DNA from: an uncultured Eubacteriales bacterium
Lineage (GTDB): Bacteria; Bacillota; Clostridia; Christensenellales; Aristaeellaceae
DNA length: 11,657 nucleotides
Assembly: GCA_900542395.1 (NCBI GenBank)
Contig: UQNM01000065.1
Location: 1-11,657, forward strand
Reading direction: 5' to 3'
In this document: positions 7,128 through 11,657 of the stretch, piece after piece
Numbering within the stretch: position 1 is the stretch's first letter
Layout of the letters: the number at the start of each line of letters is the position of its first letter
Translations under genes and position numbers: made by a program
Notes under the pieces: model-generated
Databases searched by the model: none
What the model was told of the DNA's origin: nothing
The model's input: the letters and a program-made list of their open reading frames with translations, nothing else

Positions 7128-7858
7128 CAGATCCGTATCAGGTTTTAGGCGTATCCCCGACGGCCAGCGACGACGAGGTGAAGAAGGCCTATCGAACGCT
7201 CTGCAAGCGGTATCACCCCGATGCGAACGTGGGCAAGCCGGATGCCGCGCAGGCCGAAAAGAAATTCATGGAAGTTCAGCAGGCGTATGAGGAGATCATG
7301 CACCGTCGGCAGGGCGGCGGCCAGCGCGCGGGCAGCGGCTATAACGGCGGCGCGCAGCAGCAGCGCCAGCCGCAGTATGACGACCCGTTTGCCTCGTTTT
7401 GGGGCGCTTACGGCGGAAATCCCTACGGCAACGCGGGCTACGGCGGATATGGCCAGACGAGGCAGGATGATTCCATCGAGATGCGCGCGGCGAAGAACTA
7501 CATCGACACCGGCCACTATGCCGAGGCGCTCAACGCGCTGGGCAGCGTGCCCCCCGGAAAGCGGAACGCCCGCTGGTATTTCCTCAGCGCGCTGGCGCAG
7601 AGCGGCCTGCACAACAACGCGCAGGCCATGGAATACGCCAGACAGGCCGCGAGCATGGAACCGGGCAACATGCAGTATCAGCAGCTTCTCAGCCAGCTTC
7701 AGGGCGGCGGAAGCTGGTACAGCCAGCAGGGGCAGGAATACGGCCGCAGAACCGGCGGCATGAACAGCGTCTGCACGACCATCCTGATGCTGAACCTGTG
7801 CTGCGCCTGCTGCGGCGGCGGTCGGATGATGTATTATCCGATGTTCTGCTGCATCTAA
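7124..7858 (+). CDS. J-domain protein with TPR-like region and Cys-rich tail
   Basis: A 244-residue co-chaperone-like protein. Residues 3-63 form a J domain with the HPD tripeptide at 31-33, which stimulates the ATPase of a DnaK-type Hsp70. A Gly/Gln/Tyr-rich low-complexity linker follows (about 65-118), then a helical TPR-like repeat region (about 120-193: KNYIDTGHYAEALNAL, WYFLSALAQSG). The end is a Cys-rich hydrophobic tail with Cys217, 226, 227, 229, 230, 242 and 243. It lacks the zinc fingers and client-binding domains of true DnaJ, so it is a specialised J-protein. The ATGA overlap with the DUF5685 gene suggests the two act together. The tail could bind metal or associate with membrane; neither is shown. 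Confidence 0.85.
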   Translation: MTDPYQVLGVSPTASDDEVKKAYRTLCKRYHPDANVGKPDAAQAEKKFMEVQQAYEEIMHRRQGGGQRAGSGYNGGAQQQRQPQYDDPFASFWGAYGGNPYGNAGYGGYGQTRQDDSIEMRAAKNYIDTGHYAEALNALGSVPPGKRNARWYFLSALAQSGLHNNAQAMEYARQAASMEPGNMQYQQLLSQLQGGGSWYSQQGQEYGRRTGGMNSVCTTILMLNLCCACCGGGRMMYYPMFCCI

Positions 7859-7876
7859 GCGGTTTGAAAAAGAAAA

Positions 7877-7927
7877 CATCGCGGAAATGCAGGAAAATCC
7901 GTTGGATTTTGCTTGCATTCCGCGATG
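7877..7927 (-). terminator. Long hairpin terminator between the J-domain gene and the small minus-strand gene
   Basis: CATCGCGGAAATGCA pairs with TGCATTCCGCGATG (one bulged A), and the inner AAAATCC pairs with GGATTTT, giving a stem of about 21 bp. On the minus strand it is followed by TTTTCTTTTTC, a good U-tract, so it should terminate the small gene at 7971-8153. On the plus strand there is no U-tract, but the hairpin still lies just after the J-domain stop. Its right arm contains the -35 of a plus-strand promoter. Confidence 0.7.
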
Positions 7928-7941
7928 AAATCCGCTATAAT
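7913..7941 (+). promoter_or_regulatory. Promoter for a short plus-strand RNA
   Basis: TTGCAT (7913-7918), 17-bp spacer, perfect TATAAT (7936-7941). No substantial plus-strand gene follows. The next plus-strand signal is an intrinsic terminator at 7988-8027, which suggests a short transcript. Confidence 0.55.
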
Positions 7942-7947
7942 AAAAGC

Positions 7948-8027
7948 ACGACGAAAGGGTTTTGGTGATGTTAGCCCTTGCGGACTTGCGAGATGGTGAC
8001 GGCAATCACGATCTCGCTTTTATTGTT
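7948..8027 (+). ncRNA. Candidate antisense small RNA ending in an intrinsic terminator
   Basis: Predicted RNA of about 80 bases, starting 7 bases after a perfect TATAAT and ending at a hairpin. GCGAGATGGTGA (7988-7999) pairs with TCACGATCTCGC (8006-8017), with one mismatch and a CGGCAA loop, followed by TTTTATTGTT. Positions 7971-8027 are complementary to the 3' end of the small minus-strand gene, so the RNA would be a cis-antisense partner. A 36-codon ORF (ATG 7968 to stop 8078) starts inside it but runs past the terminator. The alternative is that the hairpin is only a terminator for J-domain read-through. This is inferred from signals alone; no RNA family was recognised. Confidence 0.4.
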
Positions 8028-8153
8028 GTCGGGGTTTTGATGGGCCTCGACAGCGGCAGTCCGACCGGAAGGCTCTGAGAAAAATTGGTACTCAACAATC
8101 TCCGTTTCCGTGATTGTCTTTCGCTTGGTTCTCTTCACTTTCAGCTTTTGCAT
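7971..8153 (-). CDS. Small charged protein of unknown function (60 aa)
   Basis: Not a family I recognise. The 60-residue product begins MQKLKVKRTKRKTITETEIV, a strongly basic start, then a Gln/Phe/Ser stretch and an acidic-polar middle. It ends with a short beta-like hydrophobic patch, SEIVIAVTIS, and a basic tail, QVRKG. There is no signal peptide or full membrane span. ATG 8153 was chosen because AAGGAGGTGA, a near-perfect anti-16S match, lies 5 bases upstream; an in-frame GTG at 8162 lies within that RBS. It has a promoter (8236-8264), a 20-bp dyad near the transcription start and a strong terminator (7877-7927), a full transcription unit. The 3' end overlaps a candidate convergent RNA. 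A DNA- or RNA-binding role would suit the basic N-terminus, but that is a guess. Confidence 0.7.
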   Translation of the reverse strand: MQKLKVKRTKRKTITETEIVEYQFFSEPSGRTAAVEAHQNPDNNKSEIVIAVTISQVRKG

Positions 8154-8210
8154 GGGCTTCACCTCCTTTCACCGATTGGATAAAATGAGGTATCCGCCCT
8201 TCCGCCGTGC

Positions 8211-8230
8211 TTGTCAGTAGAGACTGACAA
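8211..8230. promoter_or_regulatory. Perfect 8-bp dyad at the transcription start of the small gene
   Basis: TTGTCAGT and ACTGACAA are perfect inverted arms around a 4-base centre (AGAG on the plus strand). It begins 5 bases downstream of the -10 of the minus-strand promoter, covering the predicted start (about 8229). It could be a repressor operator, or fold as a 5' hairpin that protects the mRNA. The sequence shows the symmetry; the role is open. Confidence 0.55.
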
Positions 8231-8235
8231 AAAAT

Positions 8236-8264
8236 ATTATAGCATGAGTAAAGGCAGAAAACAA
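8236..8264 (-). promoter_or_regulatory. Promoter of the small minus-strand gene
   Basis: On the minus strand TTGTTT (8259-8264), 17-bp spacer, perfect TATAAT (8236-8241) preceded by TGC (extended -10). The leader to ATG 8153 is about 76 bases and carries the dyad at its 5' end. Confidence 0.7.
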
Positions 8265-8285
8265 TCGACTTTACGCTGTTTGGCG

Positions 8286-8358
8286 GAAAGGGTTTTCGCG
8301 GCGCAACTTATGCGGAATCAGCGAGATGGTGACTGCAATCACGATCTCGCTTTTCTTT
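8286..8358 (+). repeat. Second copy of the hairpin unit (terminator-like)
   Basis: GAAAGGGTTTT (8286-8296), TGCGGA and a hairpin (8321-8350, loop CTGCAA) followed by TTTTCTTT repeat the unit at 7953-8021. The distance from GAAAGGG to the hairpin is the same in both (35 bases), and 33 of the 34 hairpin-plus-TTTT bases are identical. On the minus strand it encodes a start-less fragment, KSEIVIAVTIS, then a different tail to TAA. It is either a decayed copy of the small gene end or a second small-RNA terminator. No good plus-strand promoter is visible before it. Confidence 0.65.
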
Positions 8359-8393
8359 ATGATGAAAAAAACTCATCGAAAGCATGAATCAGA

Positions 8394-8430
8394 AGCTATT
8401 CTTTCCGCACGGAAGGGATAGCTTTTTCTT
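8394..8430 (+). terminator. Intrinsic terminator upstream of the SpoU methyltransferase gene
   Basis: AGCTATTCTTTCCG pairs with CGGAAGGGATAGCT (8410-8423), about 12-13 bp including two G-U pairs, followed by TTTTTCTT. It is the second terminator-like hairpin in tandem on the plus strand and isolates the promoter starting at 8429. Confidence 0.75.
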
Positions 8431-8457
8431 GCATTGCGGCGCGTTTTGCTGTAAAAT
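8429..8457 (+). promoter_or_regulatory. Promoter of the methyltransferase/threonine ammonia-lyase operon
   Basis: TTGCAT (8429-8434), 17-bp spacer, TAAAAT (8452-8457). The predicted start near 8464 gives a short leader before the GGGGAGGA RBS. The -35 begins inside the T-tract of the preceding terminator. Confidence 0.55.
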
Positions 8458-8486
8458 GCGTTTATACGTCCACGGGGAGGATCGAC

Positions 8487-9260
8487 ATGAAGGAAATTAC
8501 GAGCGTACACAATGCTGCCGTTCAGCTTTTGCGGGAGCTTCAAAAACCGAGGGCACGTCGCGAAAACGGCCTTTTTGTTTGCGAAAGCGCCAAGCTGGTG
8601 GGCGAGGCGGTCGCGCTGCGGCTCGCTCAGGCGCTCTTTATCGAAAAGGGGCGCGAGGCGGAATACGCGCCGATGATCGAGCAGGCGGGAAGCGCGGGCT
8701 GCGAGCTGTACGTCGTTTCAACGGCGGTGATGCAGGCGGTCAGCACGGCGAAAACGCCGCAAGGCGTCGTCTGCACGGCGCGGATTCCCAAGCCGCCGAA
8801 GGCGCTTACGGGGCATCGGCTCGTCGCGCTCGACGGGGTACAGGACCCCGGCAACGTCGGCACGATTTTGCGCACGGCGGATGCGGCGGGGTTTGACGGC
8901 GCGATCCTCGGCCCAGGCTGCGCGGATCTCTACGGCGCAAAGACGCTGAGGGCGACGATGGGCAGCGTGTTCCGTGTGCCGGTGCTGCCGACGAACGACC
9001 TGCCGGGGACGCTGGAAGCGATGAAGCGCGAGGGCTATGCCGTTGCGGCGACCGAACTCGGCGGGCAGGATTTTTACGCCTGCTGCCCGCGCGGCAAGGC
9101 GATTCTGGTGATTGGCAGCGAGGGGCAGGGCATCAGCAGGCCCGTCCGCGACGCGGCGACCCACCATCTGGCGCTGCCGATGCGCGGCGGCGCGGAATCG
9201 CTCAACGCGGCGGTTGCCGCCGGCATTATGATTTACGAAATGGCCAGAGAACAGGCCTGA
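8487..9260 (+). CDS. SpoU/TrmH-family RNA 2'-O-methyltransferase
   Basis: SAM-dependent methyltransferase of the SPOUT class, expected to methylate the ribose 2'-OH of a tRNA or rRNA nucleotide. The 257-residue protein has an N-terminal substrate-binding domain (about 1-100, HNAAVQLLRELQKPRARREN onward). The knotted catalytic domain has motif 1 DPGNVGTILRTADAAG (120-135, Asn123), motif 2 VIGSEGQGIS (Glu212), and motif 3 LPMRGGAESLNAAVAAGI (230-247, Ser238 and Asn240). The length is close to other two-domain SpoU proteins. ATG 8487 follows GGGGAGGA by 5 bases. The threonine ammonia-lyase gene starts 12 bases after its stop, so they probably share a transcript. The target nucleotide cannot be told from sequence, so no symbol is given. 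Confidence 0.92.
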   Translation: MKEITSVHNAAVQLLRELQKPRARRENGLFVCESAKLVGEAVALRLAQALFIEKGREAEYAPMIEQAGSAGCELYVVSTAVMQAVSTAKTPQGVVCTARIPKPPKALTGHRLVALDGVQDPGNVGTILRTADAAGFDGAILGPGCADLYGAKTLRATMGSVFRVPVLPTNDLPGTLEAMKREGYAVAATELGGQDFYACCPRGKAILVIGSEGQGISRPVRDAATHHLALPMRGGAESLNAAVAAGIMIYEMAREQA

Positions 9261-9272
9261 GGAGGAAACGCC

Positions 9273-10487
9273 GTGCAGGAGAGAAATGAAATGGCATTTA
9301 CGCTGGGAATGATTCTGGAAGCGCGCGAGCGCCTGAAGGGCGTGGCGCAGCGGACGGGGCTTGTGCAGTTCAAAGCGCTTTCCGACGAGCACAGCCAGAT
9401 CTACTTGAAAACCGAGGATTTGCAGAACACCGGCTCGTTCAAGGTGCGCGGCGCGTATATCAAAATCGCCAGCCTCAGCGAGGAGGAGCGCGCCTGCGGC
9501 GTGATCGCGTCGTCGGCGGGCAACCATGCGCAGGGCGTTGCGCTGGCGGCGAGGGCATTCGGCGTTCCGGCAACCATCGTCATGCCTGCGGGTGCGCCGC
9601 TCTCCAAGGTGAAGGCCACGCGCGAGCTGGGCGCGAACGTCGTGCTCCACGGCAGCGTATATGACGACGCATATGCCGAGGCCTGCCGGATTCAGCAGGA
9701 AACGGGCGCGGCGTTCATCCACCCGTTTGACGACCCGATGGTCATCGCGGGGCAGGGCACCATCGGGCTGGAGATCATGGACGATCTGCCGGACGTGGAT
9801 ACCATCGTCGTGCCGATCGGCGGCGGCGGGCTGGCTTCCGGCGTGGCCTCCGCGGTGAAGATGCTCCACCCGAACGTCCGGGTGATCGGCGTGCAGGCCG
9901 CGGGCGCGGCGGGCATGAAGGCCTCCATCGAGGCGGGGCACGTCGTTTCGCTCGATACGGCCAAGACGATTGCGGACGGTATCGCGGTGAAGAAGCCGGG
10001 CGAATTGACCTTCGCGCTGTGCAGCAAATATCTGGATGAGATCGTGACGGTCGATGACGACGAAATCGCGCAGGCGATTCTGTTCCTGATGGAGCGCGGC
10101 AAGATGGTCGCCGAGGGCGCGGGCGCCGCGCCGGTCGCCGCCATTATGAACCGCAAATTCGATGTGAGCGGCAAGGTCGCGGCGGTGATCTCCGGCGGCA
10201 ACATCGACGTGACGATGATCTCCCGCATCATTGAAAAGGGTTTGCTCCGCGCCGGGCGCATGACCAAGCTCCGCATCCTCATGCAGGATAGGCCGGGGCA
10301 GCTTGAAATGGCCAGCCGCATCATCGCCGCTGAAGGCGCGAACGTCATGGTCGTTCACCATGACCGAACGGACGTCGATCTGGATATCCGCGACGCTATT
10401 TTGGAAATCACGATGGAAACGCAGGATCGTGAGCACGCACAGCGGGTGATTGACGCGCTTCGGGCGAGCGGATTCAAGGTTTCCTGA
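9273..10487 (+). CDS. ilvA: Threonine ammonia-lyase, medium form with C-terminal ACT domain
   Basis: PLP-dependent fold-type II enzyme that deaminates L-threonine to 2-oxobutanoate, feeding isoleucine synthesis or threonine breakdown. In GTG numbering, the PLP lysine is Lys57 in TGSFKVRGA. SSAGNHAQGVALAA is the substrate loop and GGGGLASG is the phosphate-binding glycine loop. After about residue 325 a single ACT domain (LRILMQDRPGQLEMASRII onward) suggests allosteric control. At 404 residues this fits the medium, one-ACT form rather than the long biosynthetic IlvA. Two starts are credible: GTG 9273 (GGAGG 7 bases upstream) and ATG 9291 (AGGAG 7 bases upstream). The ATG form, MAFTLGMILEARERL, looks more like family N-termini. 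It is downstream of the methyltransferase in the same operon. A TdcB-like catabolic role is possible. Confidence 0.93.
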   Translation: MQERNEMAFTLGMILEARERLKGVAQRTGLVQFKALSDEHSQIYLKTEDLQNTGSFKVRGAYIKIASLSEEERACGVIASSAGNHAQGVALAARAFGVPATIVMPAGAPLSKVKATRELGANVVLHGSVYDDAYAEACRIQQETGAAFIHPFDDPMVIAGQGTIGLEIMDDLPDVDTIVVPIGGGGLASGVASAVKMLHPNVRVIGVQAAGAAGMKASIEAGHVVSLDTAKTIADGIAVKKPGELTFALCSKYLDEIVTVDDDEIAQAILFLMERGKMVAEGAGAAPVAAIMNRKFDVSGKVAAVISGGNIDVTMISRIIEKGLLRAGRMTKLRILMQDRPGQLEMASRIIAAEGANVMVVHHDRTDVDLDIRDAILEITMETQDREHAQRVIDALRASGFKVS

Positions 10488-10503
10488 CAAAACGACGTGC
10501 GAG

Positions 10504-10671
10504 CCTCCCCGGATACAGGAAGGTCAGGATGTAGACAAAAAGCCATTCGCCCCCCGAAGGGGGGGAGAATGGCCATTTCCGCAAATGAAAGGATAGCTGA
10601 ATTTGTTGATTTTGCTATCCAAGACAAGTTTGCTTATGTCAACAAGCTGGCCTCCCCAGATACGGGGAGGT
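10504..10671. repeat. Intergenic repeat region with two CCTCCCC-GATAC-AGG copies
   Basis: Two 21-base copies (10504-10524 and 10651-10671) match at 18 positions and share the pattern CCTCCCC-n-GATAC-n-GG-n-AGGT. They flank a strong hairpin (10542-10573) and an AT-richer segment (about 10574-10648). That segment contains an inverted pair, GGATAGC/GCTATCC. The plus frame through it is open (ATG 10569) but runs on across the next gene in another frame, so I do not call a gene. The layout resembles clustered intergenic palindromes; a remnant of a mobile element is also possible. Confidence 0.6.
10542..10573 (-). terminator. Very stable hairpin with minus-strand U-tract
   Basis: GCCATTC (10542-10548) pairs with GAATGGC (10567-10573), and CCCCCC pairs with GGGGGG inside, with a short GAA-type loop and one internal mismatch. 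On the minus strand TTTTTGTCTAC follows, so termination is stronger in that direction. On the plus strand it would still act as a stable 3' end structure for ilvA. No minus-strand gene upstream of it is evident here, so it may simply be part of the repeat region. Confidence 0.6.
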
Positions 10672-10674
10672 TTT
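10651..10674 (+). terminator. Plus-strand intrinsic terminator, probably for the ilvA operon
   Basis: CCTCCCC (10651-10657) pairs perfectly with GGGGAGG (10664-10670), a 7-bp GC-rich stem with a 6-base loop, followed by TTTT. It sits 40 bases before the next gene, so it should end the ilvA transcript. Confidence 0.6.
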
Positions 10675-10714
10675 GCCATATAAGAAAGCATGAAAAAATT
10701 GGAGGGAGCGGACT

Positions 10715-11620
10715 GTGGAACAGGCGGGCATCGCCCATTATCATCTTCCGGGGCTGTTTGAGTTTTACGAACTGTACCGCGTCTTTCTGCCGCTGTTTCG
10801 CGAGCATCGGGAATATTTTTACGATTGGTGCGATATCGGCTCGATCTACGGCGCGCCCGCGGACTGCGTTTGGGGCGGAGGCCGTGTTGGCGGCGGGACA
10901 TGCGATCCAAGAGATGTGCGGGCGCTGATGCGCGAATACGGCGTTTCGGCGCGGCTGACGTTCAGCAATTCGCTGCTGCGGGCGGAACACCTCCCGGATG
11001 CGCGCTGCAACGCGCTCTGTGCCCTGTTTTCATCGGACGGGCAGACGCGAAACGGCGTGATCGTCCATTCGGATGTGCTGCTCGATTACCTGCAAAAGAC
11101 CTATCCGAATCTCTATTTTGTTTCGTCCACCACGAAGGTGCTGACGGAATTCGAAGACCTCAGGCGCGAATTGGCGCGGGATGCGTTTTCGTATGTCGTG
11201 CCGGATTTTCGGCTCAACAAGGCGTTTGACCGGCTGAGCGGGCTGAGCGCGGCGGAGAAGGACAAGGTGGAATTTCTCTGCAACGAGTGCTGCTGGTTCG
11301 GCTGCCGGGAGCGGAAGCGCTGCTATGAGGCGGTCAGCCGCAAGAATCTCGGGATGGACGGGGCGGAGCACCGCTGCGCTGCGCCGGGGGCGGACGGCGG
11401 CTATCGCTTTTCCCGAGCGATGACCAATCCGGGGTTTATCGGCGTGGGCGACATTCAAAACGTCTATCTGCCAATGGGCTTTTCCAATTTCAAAATCGAA
11501 GGGCGCGGGCTGGGGAGCGCGCTGATTCTGGAATTTTTGCTGCATTACATGACCCAGCCGGAATATCAGCTTCATGTCCGGGAGGCGGTCTATCTGGATA
11601 ACGCGCTGGATTTGTTTTGA
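10715..11620 (+). CDS. Conserved protein of unknown function, U32-peptidase-like
   Basis: A 301-residue cytoplasmic-looking protein with no signal peptide. It resembles an uncharacterised family related, in my reading, to the U32 (TIM-barrel) group. Landmarks are LFEFYELYRVFLPLFREHRE (14-33), YDWCDIGSIYGAP, the FSNSLL and GVIVHSDVLLDYL segments, and FVSSTTKVLTEF. A Cys cluster has Cys189, 192, 193, 197 and 203 (CNECCWFGCRERKRC). U32 proteins such as RlhA, TrhP and UbiU/UbiV are known to carry Cys-bound iron-sulfur clusters, and this cluster lies at a similar stage of the fold, so a metal centre is plausible but inferred. The C-terminal NFKIEGRG is also U32-like. GTG 10715 is supported by GGAGGGAG 6 bases upstream. 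No substrate is suggested by neighbours, and a weak TATAAG at 10679 is the only promoter hint. Confidence 0.55.
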   Translation: MEQAGIAHYHLPGLFEFYELYRVFLPLFREHREYFYDWCDIGSIYGAPADCVWGGGRVGGGTCDPRDVRALMREYGVSARLTFSNSLLRAEHLPDARCNALCALFSSDGQTRNGVIVHSDVLLDYLQKTYPNLYFVSSTTKVLTEFEDLRRELARDAFSYVVPDFRLNKAFDRLSGLSAAEKDKVEFLCNECCWFGCRERKRCYEAVSRKNLGMDGAEHRCAAPGADGGYRFSRAMTNPGFIGVGDIQNVYLPMGFSNFKIEGRGLGSALILEFLLHYMTQPEYQLHVREAVYLDNALDLF

Positions 11621-11657
11621 TACTAATTCTTGTTAAAATGGCTTAATCCGCGCACCA
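11621..11657. mobile_element. Second copy of the MITE-like element, cut by the window edge
   Basis: Identical to 3288-3324 over all 37 visible bases, plus one further matching base at 11620, the A of the TGA stop of the preceding gene. It lies in the same orientation as the first copy. The rest is outside the window. It starts directly at the stop codon, so the insertion did not truncate the protein as far as can be seen. Confidence 0.7.

Noticed and set aside
7968..8078. A 36-codon plus-strand ORF starting at ATG 7968 inside the candidate antisense RNA
   Set aside because: Its coding span crosses a strong intrinsic terminator at 7988-8027, its RBS is weak and it shows no family features. 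The small minus-strand gene with a perfect RBS explains the region better.
8718..10490. A 590-codon minus-strand open frame
   Set aside because: Opposite ilvA and the methyltransferase, with typical shadow composition and no motifs or RBS.
10497..10928. A 143-codon plus-strand ORF across the repeat region, including the stretch from ATG 10569
   Set aside because: It contains both repeat copies and two terminator hairpins and then runs out of frame through the well-supported gene at 10715. A gene remnant cannot be excluded, but it is not callable.

Overview
The window (about 60% GC by eye) looks like the chromosome of a Gram-positive, Clostridia-like member of the Bacillota. The reasons are a proofreading-deficient PolA, strong AGGAGG-type ribosome binding sites, a DUF5685/J-domain gene pair of a kind I know from Clostridia, a lipoprotein-type metal-binding protein, and GC-rich coding sequence broken by short intergenic palindromes and repeats. 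The species cannot be named from the sequence alone.

Layout. (1) Positions 60-3278, minus strand: two separately promoted genes, polA (DNA polymerase I) and a small orphan Hpt phosphotransfer protein. An intrinsic terminator and a 7-bp tandem repeat lie between them. (2) Positions 3288-3447: a 160-bp palindromic, MITE-like element flanked by TAA duplications. Its left end recurs exactly at the right edge of the window. (3) Positions 3611-6164, plus strand: a translationally coupled zinc-uptake operon (znuA-znuC-znuB), each junction an ATGA overlap. (4) Positions 6196-7858: a consensus promoter driving a coupled DUF5685 gene and J-domain gene. (5) Positions 7859-8486: a dense non-standard region. 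A 60-codon gene on the minus strand has its own promoter, a perfect Shine-Dalgarno and a 20-bp dyad near its transcription start. A plus-strand promoter/terminator pair could make a short RNA antisense to the 3' end of that gene. A second copy of the hairpin lies nearby. (6) Positions 8429-10487: an operon of a SpoU-family RNA methyltransferase and a threonine ammonia-lyase with a C-terminal ACT domain. (7) Positions 10488-10714: a palindrome-rich, locally AT-rich repeat region. (8) Positions 10715-11620: a conserved protein of unknown function with a Cys cluster, probably U32-like. A second copy of the MITE-like element abuts its stop codon.

The best candidate for something undescribed is the 7877-8358 locus. 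It has the layout of a small-protein gene with an overlapping convergent antisense RNA, reminiscent of type I toxin-antitoxin modules, but the peptide is charged rather than a typical hydrophobic toxin. The MITE-like repeat and the DUF5685/J-domain pair come next.
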